In this document: positions 53,724 through 63,260 of the stretch, piece after piece
How the letters are laid out: the number at the start of each line of letters is the position of its first letter
How positions within the stretch are numbered: position 1 is the first letter of the stretch
Assembly: GCA_903813345.2 (NCBI GenBank)
Contig: CAIIXF020000002.1
Span: 12,792,150 to 12,856,149 of the forward strand
DNA: 64,000 nt
DNA from: Owenia fusiformis
Taxonomy: Eukaryota; Annelida; Polychaeta; Sabellida; Oweniidae
Direction: 5' to 3'
Position numbers and translations under genes: made by a program
Notes under the pieces: generated by a model
Told to the model about the DNA's origin: nothing
The model's input: only the letters and a program-made list of their open reading frames with translations
Databases searched by the model: none

Positions 53724-54084
53724 AACATTTGAATACACACTCAATGGAGTCAGTTACTTGAATAAAACCTAGACATTGCAAATCTCATGTTTGCAGTAGC
53801 CAGCTCTATCTTAGTAATGGTACCAGGGCTATTTACTATAGGTAATTTTGCAAATCCTAATATCATTAGACTTCTGCTTTCATTATCAAATGATATTGAA
53901 CAGAATCCAGGTCCCAAAGACTATATTAATGTTTTATTTCAACATTTGAATACACACTCAATGGAGTCAGTTACTTGAATAAAACCTAGACATTGCAAAT
54001 CTCATGTTTGCAGTAGCCAGCTCTATCTTAGTAATGGTACCAGGGCTATTTACTATAGGTAATTTTGCAAATCCTAATATCATT
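53724..54084 (+). repeat. 144-bp direct repeats in the retrotransposon 5' region
   Basis: 53724-53867 and 53941-54084 match (AACATTTGAATACACACTCA...AATCCTAATATCATT), offset 217 bp. The first continues into the 2A-like motif; the second joins the endonuclease remnant. Confidence 0.7.
53787..53978 (+). pseudogene. Non-LTR retrotransposon ORF start with 2A-like motif
   Basis: 63-codon frame beginning MFAVASSILVMVPGLFTIG, a hydrophobic signal-like leader, followed by LLSLSNDIEQNPGPKDY. The D-[VI]-E-x-N-P-G-P core is the translational 'stop-carry on' 2A motif known at the N-terminus of CR1/L2/Rex1-type non-LTR retrotransposons in sea urchin, amphioxus and molluscs. The frame ends soon after in the second direct repeat, so this copy is broken. 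Confidence 0.65.
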
Positions 54085-54530
54085 GATCCTTAAGTTTTAA
54101 AGTTCGCAAGGACCTTAATGTCGGATTAAATGATTGCATTTGGCTTGAGACAATTCATATCTGTATGGTCTCTTCTATAGATCTCAACTGGCTGCCACTA
54201 GAGACCAATACATGTTCAATCTCAATGCCAATATTGAAAATGTTGAAGAGGGAAACTCTGACCTTATAATTTTTTGGGGGATTTTAATGCCAGAAGTAAA
54301 AAATGGTGGCCAGATGATGTAAATAGTAACGTTGGTAACTTGCTTTGTGACATTTGTGTGAATAACTCACTTACTTTTATGTTAGTCTCAGGTTTATAGA
54401 AGAACCCACAAGAATTACTACACAATCTAAATCCTGTCTAGATTTAAATTTTTCAAATTTTCCCGGCAGAATTTTGAAAACTGAAGTTAAACCACCTATT
54501 TGTGGAACTGATCACTGTATTTTTTCGTAA
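54085..54530 (+). pseudogene. Decayed apurinic endonuclease domain of a non-LTR retrotransposon
   Basis: In shifting frames on the plus strand I read GLNDCIWLETI, then DLIIFWGDFNAR.KWWPDDVNSNVGNLLCD, TRITTQSKSCLDLNFS and CGTDHC. GDFNAR, the C-L-D-L block and the final D-H are hallmarks of the AP-like endonuclease. Stops and frameshifts make it a pseudogene; it is probably the continuation of the 2A-bearing ORF. Confidence 0.6.
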
Positions 54531-54663
54531 TCTACCGTAAATTTTCTTTTTAAAAAACTCGTTTATTCCATGAGAACGGCCGTAAAATCTACCGTAAATT
54601 TTCGAAAATCTACCGTATTTCTGCTAAAATCAACAGCATTTTTTGTTCAAACTACCGTAAAAT
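54530..54663 (+). repeat. Satellite block, CTACCGTAAAAT type
   Basis: Irregular repeats of CTACCGTAAATTTTC and CTACCGTAAAATG. It is the reverse complement of the motif in the larger array at 60095-60820 and resumes at 55262 after the hAT insertion. Confidence 0.6.
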
Positions 54664-55269
54664 GGGTGTTACTAAATACCACCTAGGTGCCCCCTTGGGC
54701 ACCTGGATTTCTAATTTCATTTTAAACTACGTACACATTTTAAATATAGTATTATTTCCTTTGTCATATTAACTTGACATTTAATAGGCTTGAAATAATA
54801 ATTTGTAGTCGAGAATATTGCAAAGAAGATTCGAAAATAAAATGTTAAAAGTTTTATTGTTAGAAAAATGGGCACCTGGAATTTTGCTCATGTATGATGT
54901 ATGATCACTTATTTGTAGTAATAAAACACTGTTAATGCTAAAGTGTGCATTTACATTTGAAATAGATACATTGGTCTTACTTTAGTTGCTAAAATAGTGA
55001 ATTTGTAGCATTTATAGTGAGCAAATTATGAAATATTATCCTAACAAATGACTTTTCGACATTGATCAAAATTTTTTAAGAAATTAAAAATATCATAACC
55101 AAACAGAAATATTTACACAAGCTCCATGAAAATACTTTATTTTGTACCTTATTAACACTTGGAAAAATGTTAGTTTAAAATAAAGTAGTAAAATATGCCA
55201 ATAAGGCATTTCAATGGGGACACCTAGGTGTGGGGCACCTAGGTGGTATTTAGAACAACCCCGTAAAAT
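54656..55269. mobile_element. hAT-like MITE, 598 bp, 8-bp target duplication
   Basis: Element 54664-55261 between CGTAAAAT at 54656-54663 and 55262-55269. Ends GGGTGTTACTAAATACCACC and inverse of GGGTTGTTCTAAATACCACC; CACCTAGGTG palindromes sit inside both ends. The host is a CGTAAAAT-containing satellite, so the duplication could partly be chance. Confidence 0.65.
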
Positions 55270-55438
55270 TTCCCGTTATTGTTGGGAAATGCTGAAAAAT
55301 TGAAGTCTTCCTGTACTGTCCCTGTAATATTCCTTCACCAACCCGAATATAAATAGGTATCTGCAGGTCCGGCTGTGGTTATCAGGTTATTGCGCACTAT
55401 TTATCTAAGTAAGCTTGCGTGTAATCAGTCCAAAAACC

Positions 55439-55483
55439 TTATCCCGTTCCCGGACTATAGTCCATAGTCCGGGAACGGGATAA
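55439..55483. repeat. Perfect 20-bp hairpin
   Basis: TTATCCCGTTCCCGGACTAT, 5-base loop AGTCC, then the exact reverse complement. No T run follows, so it does not look like a terminator. Confidence 0.8.
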
Positions 55484-55770
55484 CAAAAACCAACTACCAC
55501 TAGCTAGAAAGAATTCTTTCTGCCATGATTTTTGTAGTTAACCGAACCCTTTTGTACACAGATCTTTATTCCGAATGCAACAAAAATATGATTTTAGTTG
55601 CGCTTCATCTAAATAAATGAGTGGAAATGTCAAAAACTACTTGTTTTAGCGTATGAAATATGCGTAGTTTGATTTGTTATGATCAGCAATGAACGCTACA
55701 TATACATTATACATAGTTTAATCAATTTGTTTACAGTACGATAAAATGTTGTATTTTTCATCAGAACTCA

Positions 55771-56566
55771 TTATCACGCGGTACTAACTCATCGGGGCGT
55801 ATCGAAACCGTTAATTTGAATTTTAAACCTACCCTTTCTTTGGAAAATCAATGATTGTGAGTCTCACAGTACACCGTTTTTCTTCAAACTTGTTCCATTA
55901 AAACCTTCACAGAAATACCTTTCACTCGGTACATTGTTTTTGTGTACAGAGTCGCTCGTTTTAGCGGCGTTTTGGTCCCCAGATGTGAGAAGATGCAAAT
56001 CTTCAGATATTTCAACCAAAAGCCTCGATATATCGCCAGTTCTTTCAATATTCTCCCTTATATTTTGCACAAGGACTCCCATTTCAATCCTCCATCTCTG
56101 CATCAACATATTTTTTTTACATTAAACGCAGCAATTTCCAAAAGTCCTACGCATCTGTTCGAAATTGATCAAGACGCCCCGTTCTCTTCCAAAACAGGTT
56201 GGATCTATACACCTTGAAACTACACGTTTGTAGTCATAGACTCTGCGGGGCGTTTTGGAAGACAACTGGGCGTTTTGGTCAATTTCGAACAGTTGCGCAG
56301 GACTTTTCAGAATTGCTGCGTTTCATGTAATAAACATGTTGATGCAGCGATGGAGGCGAGTAATGGAAGTCCTTGCGCAGAATATGGGGAAGAGTGATAG
56401 AAGAACTGGCGAGATATCTGGGGACCAAAACGCCGCTAAAAAGAGGGACTTTGTAAACAAAAGCAATGTCTCGACTGAAAGGCAGGGTAGATTTGAAATT
56501 CAAATTAACGGTTTTGCGGGGCGTTTTGGTTTCGATACGCCCCGGTGAGTTAGTACCTCGTGATTA
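55771..56566. mobile_element. 790-bp full-length fold-back element with TTA flanks
   Basis: Element 55774-56563 between TTA repeats. Ends TCACGCGGTACTAACTCA and inverse of TCACGAGGTACTAACTCA. Most of the left half (~55774-56190) pairs with the right half (~56240-56563), with shared GGGGCGTATCGAAACC, GCGGCGTTTTGGTCCCCAG and ATCTCTGCATCAACAT-type blocks. Mirrored short frames (MLMQRW...) on both strands follow from the symmetry. Confidence 0.65.
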
Positions 56567-56625
56567 TATCAGTAACAAATACATAATTAAAAAATAAAGC
56601 ATTGAGTTCTGGTTTATTATAAAAT

Positions 56626-57100
56626 AGGACCCACGGTCCTGTGCTCACACAGTTTGGAACCTTCAGAGGAATGTATATCGTGACCTTCAAACAAAAATAT
56701 TGATTTGGATTTGTAGTCTCGAACTTTGAGAAACTTAGAGCTCAGTAAGGTCTTTTGTGATTAAGCTGACCAAAATTTACATCCAAAAATCAATTTGAAA
56801 AATCAACCTTTTTGACCTTTCAAAGGTCACTGAAGGTCAAGTAAAGGTCAAATCCTAAAACTAATGTCAGATTTGAACTCCTGGTAACTTGTAGATGATT
56901 TTCAAAAAAAGATTTGGTCAAATTGAAGCAAGTTGAAAAATAACTTATCTCAAAAACGGTAAAAATTTGATGCTGACATATATTGAGCAATATGTAGGGA
57001 ATGCTTAAATCTAGTTATGATGTAATTCATTGGAAGAAATGATCAAGTATATGGCAAACTTTGAGAAACTTGTCAATCACAAAACCTGCCACTGACTTTA
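56626..57100 (-). mobile_element. D-family element, truncated inverted copy
   Basis: Begins AGGACCCACGGTCCTGTGCT, the inverse of the 3' end of 39283-39988. It follows that copy backwards through TTGACC / AAGGTCA blocks to ACTTTATAC, where it stops at an ACAGGGTGTTC end of an IS630-like element. Confidence 0.6.
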
Positions 57101-57348
57101 TACAGGGTGTTCAAAAAAACGAAACCCAAAGAAATCGCTTTATCTTGAAAAATACTGATTCAATTATGTTTATATTTTCAGGAAATAAAGAAGAGACCGT
57201 GTATGTATAGCTCCTGTAAATGGTTAGTTGTAAAAACTGATGCCTTGGACACCTGCTCAAAAGACAGGTGTACTAGGAAAATACGAAAAACGCAGTTAGG
57301 GGTGACTGCAACCTCAAAAAAATTAAATAACTTTCTAACCATAGTGTT
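57101..57348. other. Single IS630/Tc1-like terminus and unassigned sequence
   Basis: TACAGGGTGTTCAAAAAAACG at 57101 looks like one end of a Tc1-type MITE. I find no matching far end; the rest is unassigned. Confidence 0.35.
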
Positions 57349-57356
57349 TTGGCTTT

Positions 57357-58050
57357 TCAAATTTTTGTTGCCATACTAAAATTTGTTAGCGCTGCAACAT
57401 CGCATGTCGTATCAGAATCTGTGTTTGTTTCTTTGGTATCTTTATCAATTTTGCACTCAGTTGATTTGTTGTCCATCTGTTTCTTAATATTTACATTGCA
57501 GCCTCTTTGTTTTCTGTCCATATTGTCTGTTTTAGTAGCGACATGTTTCATCTTAAGTTCTGTTGCACAAGACTGGTGTCTCTTCACTTTATTATCCGTT
57601 TGTGTACTTGTGTTTACTTTGTTGATTCTGTCCTGGGGAGTCTGTAATAATGAAGTAAATCCACTGTCTTCTGTATTTGGTGAATTCTCTGTATCAGTGT
57701 TATTGTTTACAATTTGACTGTTATCAGTATTGATAAACACATCATCACTATATGTATTTTGACCAGGTTTCACAGGTGTTGACTGTTCATGTAATCCTAT
57801 TATCATGGTTTGGAACACTCCTCACTATTTTTTTACTGGCATTGAAAGCACTAATCCTGTTTGTGTCTCTCATTAGCCTACTTGGTGATTTGCTTCTAGT
57901 TCCTGAACTTGGGTCACCAAGATGGTGTACTACATATTGCAATGTGATAGATGTTCCATTGTTTGTTGCATTTATCTTATATCCTCCGAGGATGCACCCT
58001 TCTTCTTGTAGTTCACTGATCAGATGCTCCACTATCTTAGGAATTGTTGT
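57357..58050 (-). pseudogene. Unassigned broken ORFs downstream of the reverse transcriptase
   Basis: Reading minus from the reverse-transcriptase end: SGKPKSRKKFARKRY, a stop-containing join, then IVEHLISELQEEGCILGGYK and later SKSPSRLMRDTNRISAFNAS (57787-58032). A separate acidic, Asn/Thr-rich 153-codon frame follows (57357-57818). The basic KSPSR-R stretch is reminiscent of nucleic-acid-binding ORF1/gag-like tails of retrotransposons. I do not recognise the family. The hydrophobic plus-strand frames 57349-57717 and 57752-58294 are its antisense shadows. Confidence 0.35.
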
Positions 58051-58053
58051 ATC

Positions 58054-60090
58054 TCAATATCTTTTACGAGCAAATTTTTTCCTGCTTTTCGGTTTACCAC
58101 TTTTATACTTAAATGAGTTGCGTGAGTGTGCTTGTTTCACTTTATCAGGTAAATTATCCAATAATTTAATACTGGATAAAGCTGTAAACTTCCTAAGTTT
58201 AGCAGATGCTTTGAATGCATGGGATCTTAAAATCATTGCTAGGTCGAAGTCTTTGGTGATTTACCTGATTCTTATACTGTTCAAAAACATTTGAAACATA
58301 TGAAGGCATCTTATAATTATTTACAAAGTCAAACATAAAAACTAGTTTTTTTTCCTTCGATTGGATAAGGATCTCCATCCAAGACATGCCATCACCTTCT
58401 CAGAGTTTGACCCTTGGATGCAACCACTTACAATAAGACCCGCTCTATATTGAACTCTATCTAAACTTGCTAAGAGGTTTAGATTTGCGCTGTCAAAAAT
58501 AATATTGCCATATTCGAGATGTGGGAGAATGAATGCCATATAAATTGTCTGTAAGTGTTTTGATCTTACTGAAAATTTGAGTGCTTTTAATGGATTTAAC
58601 ATATTTACATTACACCTAGTAATCGCTGAGTTAATGTGTTCTTCAAAGCTAAGGTGTTTGTCTAAAATGATGCCTAAATGTTTATGGCTATTTACAATTT
58701 AGAGGTATTTGCTCATTATTCATTGTTACTGGAATTTGTTTCTTAACTTTTCATGTGTGTTTAGATTGCAAGATAACCTCTTTACTCTTAGATGCCTTAA
58801 ATTTGAGTTTCCATTTAATGGACCAATTAGTCATTTCATTGATATCTGATTGAATTTTTTGATTTGTTGCTTCAACTGATCCATTCTCTGGTACTGTCAA
58901 GAAGATGGAACTATCATCAGCTAGCATATAAGAAAAGTTTACAATTATGAACTGAGTCTGTTAAGTCATTAATATATAACAAAAATAAGAGGGGGCCAAG
59001 AATTGATCCTTGGGGAACCCCACTATTTATTTCATAGGATCTGGAGTCTCGATTTTGAAGATTTTGAGGAATATTTGCACCAGCTTCAGCATTACATGAA
59101 ATGTCTGAATAAGTATCATTGATCCTTACTTTTAATTTCCTCTCTGTTAGATATGAGGTCAATAACTCTATAATATTGTTGCCTAATCCATAAGATTTCA
59201 TCTTATGGAGTAACAAAAAATGTGGGACTGCATCAAATGCACCTTCCACGTCTAAAAAGATTCCACGGGTTGCGAGGTTAGAGTCAAAATTATCAGCTAA
59301 CATATTAACAATAGAAAATAGTTGCTTCTGTGTATCATGGCCTGGTAAGAACCCGGACTGATTTTCATTAATGAGGTTCTTCGAGGAAACATGGTCAAAA
59401 ATAGCTGTATAAATTATTCGTTCAAAAAGCTTTGAGAGATTATTGAGGAGGCAGATTGGTCTGTAGTTGGATGGGTCTGTTTTTGAATTTTTATTCTTAT
59501 ATATAGGAACAATTATACCCAGTTTCCAGCAATCAGGAAATGTATTTGTCTCCAAGAAAATAGTGAATAGTTTAACTAGTTCAACATCGATAGAGTCAGC
59601 CACAAGTTTCAACATTTTGTTAGTGATATTGTCTTCTCCACCTTTTTTAGATGAATTAAGCTTCCGTAAGTTATCATTTATATTTTTTCGAGAAATATTT
59701 ATGTAAGTCAAAGATTCATTTGTTTTCATAGGACAGGGCGGCAATGACTTATCAATAATATTATGGTGGAACTTAGTCATGAACTTATTTAAAAAAGCAT
59801 TTGCTTTTCCAAAGTCATCATCAATAATTTTATCATTTATCTCAAGAAGAGGAATGCCTGTAGAAAACTTGGTTCCTATAAATTTCTTTATAATTGTTCA
59901 GTAGTTTAGGCCATTTGCTGCTTCTTCATCCAAGTTATTACAAAGTTTATCTTGATAGTTGTTCTTTGAGTCAGTAATTAATTTGGTAAGATATGCGTTT
60001 TGCTTTTTAAATTGGTTAGTCATTGCTGTCCTTTTTCATTTTTTGTACAATTTATCTTTTTATTGAGAGCTGACTTGAGAGCAAACCTAA
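58054..60090 (-). pseudogene. Non-LTR retrotransposon reverse transcriptase, 5'-truncated and frameshifted
   Basis: The best frame is 59780-58917 (287 codons). It contains NYRPICLLNNLSKLFERIIY, NQSGFLPGHDTQKQLF, the A block FLDVEGAFDAV and GVPQGSILGPLLFLLYINDL, classic non-LTR reverse transcriptase blocks (CR1/Jockey-like group). At the C block the frame reads LFLYAS then stops: a 4-base AGCT repeat near 58918 disrupts the Y-x-D-D site. The thumb continues in other frames at 58602-58342 (HLQTIYMAFILPHLEYGNII) and to 58054 (LLDNLPDKVKQAHSRNSFK). Upstream linker sequence extends to ~60090 with a stop. Non-functional copy. Confidence 0.8.
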
Positions 60091-60094
60091 GACC

Positions 60095-60820
60095 AAAATT
60101 TTGCAGTAGATTTTTTTTAAATTGCTGTATTTTTGCTGTAGATTTTTTCAAAATACGGTAGTTTTTGCGGTATTTTTCAACAAAATTGCGGTAGTTTTTG
60201 CGGTAGATTTTAGAAAAAACTGTACTTTTTGGGGTAGATTTTGTAAAAAACTGTAGTTTTTGCGGTAGATTTAAAAAGTACGGTAGTTTTTGCGGTAGAT
60301 TTAAAAAAATACTGTAGTTTCAGAGGTTTGGGGTAGATTTTTGAAAAAAGTGTAATTTTGCGGTAGAAATTTGAAAAAATGGTAGTTTTGCGGAAGATTT
60401 GGAAAAAATGCGGTAGTTTTACGGTGGATTTAAAAAAATGCGGTAGTTTTTACGGTAGTTTTTGAAAAACCGGTAGTTTTGCGAAAGATTCTGAAAAAAT
60501 GCGGTAGTTTTACGGTAGATTTTGAAAAATGCGGTAGTTTTTACGGTAGTTTTTTGAAAAAACCGGTAGTTTTGCGGAAAATTATGAAAAAATGCGGTAG
60601 TTTTACGGTAGATTTTAAAAATTGCGGTAGTTTTTACGGTAATTTTTTGAAAAACCGGTACTTTTGCGGAAGATTTTGAAAAAATGCGGTAGTTTTACGG
60701 TAGATTTCGAAAAGTGCAGTAGGTTTTACGGTAATTTTTTGAAAAAACGGGTACTTTTGCGGAAGATTTGCCAAAATGCGGTATTTTTCGGTAGATTTTG
60801 AAAAATGCGGTAGTTAAACC
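60095..60820 (+). repeat. 92-bp satellite, TTTACGGTAGATTTTGAAAA type
   Basis: Short GCGGTAGTTTT units organised in a higher-order period. AAAAAATGCGG starts at 60403, 60494, 60587, 60679 and about 60770, 91-93 bp apart. The open frame 60479-60679 is a repeat translation. It abuts the 5' side of the reverse-transcriptase remnant. Confidence 0.7.
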
Positions 60821-61258
60821 TTTATACAATGCGGCTTTCTATATTAATACAATGTTTATGTGGTCATATTGTTGTTGTTATTGTGAATACATATTTTACT
60901 GCAAGAGTGCTTTTGATAATTACAGTTTGTAAAGCAGAACTACCACCTGAGAATTATACGAAACTAATACTTTCAAGAAAAAATAGATATACTATTTTCA
61001 AGAATAAATAGAGACTAAACACTTTTTATTCTTCATTTACCATGCCTACAATGGACTGACAGCAACTTTGGATTTTAATGTGTCAGCAAAATGTACATGT
61101 ATATGAATACAACTCTGTTACAACTCTTTTACAATAAATCTAGATTGATTCAAAATACGTACACAATATTCATATCTCCACTTTTATTCACCTTCTAACC
61201 AGTTTTTTTAGATATCAGGATGTTTGGAAATACCATGAATGAAACATTTACTGAAATA
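60821..61258. other. No gene seen
   Basis: AT-rich; frame 60829-61011 has no recognisable feature. Confidence 0.4.
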
Positions 61259-61567
61259 GGAATGTACTAAAAACCCTTCGACCCTGCGACCTACGACTTA
61301 CAGCGTGTCAAGAATTTTTGAAACATATTTTTATAAAAACCCTTCGACCTTCTAGATATTTCTCAGTTCATATGAAGTTGCTGGAAATATTACTTTGTGT
61401 ATAGAACTTAAGAATCTGTCCCAAGAGAGTTAAAGATATTTAAAGCTGGACTTCGATCGGAGCCGGCGATATGATTTTGGAAAGGTTTCTAAATGAAGAA
61501 CGTGACGTCACTTCCGAATCATAGCATTCAAAATAAGTAGCGTTTAATTACTCGCACCATCCACAAT

Positions 61568-61637
61568 ATCACGGTGGTCCAGCAGTAGAATGCTCGCTTA
61601 CCACGCGGGAGGCCCGGGTTCGAATCCCGCATTTGCC
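61568..61637 (+). tRNA. tRNA-Gly-like pseudogene (ACC anticodon position)
   Basis: TGGTCCAGCAGTAGAATG resembles a Gly A box. Anticodon arm CTCGC-TTACCAC-GCGGG, then an intact T arm and B box GGGTTCGAATCCC, followed by a T run at 61638-61649 as a pol III terminator. The acceptor ends ATCACGG and CATTTGC do not pair, the D stem has a mismatch, and the anticodon reads ACC instead of the usual GCC. Probably a pseudogene or tRNA-derived SINE head. Confidence 0.6.
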
Positions 61638-61649
61638 TTTTTATTTTTT

Positions 61650-62930
61650 AACTAAATGATTGTTCTTTGACATTACGCAGATAATTTTTTTTTATTTACA
61701 TAAACTTTATATTAGAGCTTGAAAATGTAAAAACAATATATGTCAACATATTGCGTTTTGGAGCGATGTGCAGGTTTAATGTAGCACATTCGAATGTGAA
61801 CGTTTCTTACCTCCTCAGTAAAAATATTTGTGCTTTTCCCATCACATTGTAACAGTGGCGCATCGTGCATATTTTCAGGAGGTCAAATTTTTTATATAGT
61901 TTAAAGAGAACCGTCTTTTGATTTTATCAACTTTGATTCAAATTGGATTTGTATAGTTAAGAATCTAATGCCAACTAAATAAGTAGTTTCTTTGTTTTGC
62001 ATCCTACAAAATCCAAAGCATGCAAGGGTACAAGGAAAATAAACACAAACTCAAGAAAAAGCTTGCAAGCCATTCTGATACTCAGACCATCTCTGCTATG
62101 GGTCAATACAACCCACGTGGGATTTGTTTTGGTCATGGTATAGGGAAAGTAGTACTTAAAACACTAGTTTGCTACTTTGTAGATGTATGGCACGTATATG
62201 TGTACATGTATTGACAATTAATGTTTGGTAATAGCTAGTAGGAGTGTCAGGGACCGCTGACAGATTATAATTTTGAACCAAAAAATTGAATTATATTTTT
62301 GGCGGTCTCAGTAAATCAATGGGGTAATCAGGTCCTACGTGCTTTTTACAGGCCCAGAAATCAATGCTCGCTTATAAATGTAGCAAAATCTTTTTTCGTT
62401 CGTGGGATATTTTTTTCACCATATAACCGAACGGGAAGTTTTTGAATAGGACTACATGATCTGAATGGATGCGAGGATTCGATGGGCTGGGATTTGAGAA
62501 ATTATGATTTGAACTTTGCCAATTTTACATGTATTCCAATGGGTGAAAAAGTAAGTTGCTTTCTACCTATGCACAAGAATGACACTGAGAGAAGGCTGTG
62601 ATATCTAACGGTGCTTGCAAGCTAGGTCATATCAGGTTCGTATAACCAGCTTTTGCCAATTTAAGTTTTTCAAAAGGATCAAGGGGTGAACATTTGACAA
62701 TTTTCAAGTGGCCCAGAAATCTTGAAAATGCTCAGAATCGTGAAAAATTGTACTGATTTTGAGAGAATATTTGGCCAATGGAGTGGTCCAGTTGAACCCA
62801 CGAATGTCCCCCCCCCCCCCTGAATATATACATTTTAAGGGCATAAAGGTTATTACAAACACATCTATACAACTATATTTATTAGACATAGATATGAAAC
62901 ATTTCAGAACAAGATAACAGCAACGCGAGG
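61650..62930. other. Interior of the terminal TIR element, no gene seen
   Basis: AT-rich, with a C homopolymer at 62809-62820. Frames 62020-62214 and 62704-62889 lack recognisable features. Confidence 0.4.
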
Positions 62931-62937
62931 TGGAGCA

Positions 62938-63260
62938 AATCCCATCGAACTTTTGATCTCAAAACCGTTCAACTACTTTTCAAGTTTTAGTAAAAAAGTA
63001 AAATAAGACTTTAAAATAGAGGCAACTTTTCAAAATGGCCACCTGGCCAATGTGCCATGCTTATGAGTATCAACATATCAAATGTGAAAAAATAGGTCCA
63101 CTACTTTTCGAGTTAATATGCAAAATAACACACACTAAGTTAGAAGCCATTTTTCAAAATGGCTGCCTACTTGCCAAAGTGTCATAAGATAGTGTCCCAT
63201 GCTTATGAGTTTTCACAAATTATATATGCAAAAATCGCTCCATAGCCTATTACTCTTCCC
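62938..63260 (-). mobile_element. Decayed A-family fragment, inverted
   Basis: AATCCCATCGAAC at 62939 is the A-family 3' end reversed. Then come inverted core phrases: CCACTACTTTTCGAGTTA, TTCAAAATGGCCACC, GTGCCATGCTTATGAGT. About two core units remain. Confidence 0.55.

Noticed and set aside
57349-58294. Hydrophobic plus-strand ORFs of 122 and 180 codons that look like a membrane protein
   Set aside because: They are antisense to the broken minus-strand ORFs after the reverse transcriptase; the hydrophobicity comes from the complement of A-rich codons (Asn/Lys/Thr).
60479-60679. 66-codon ORF with repeating KKCGSFTVDF motif
   Set aside because: Translation of the 92-bp satellite, not a protein gene.
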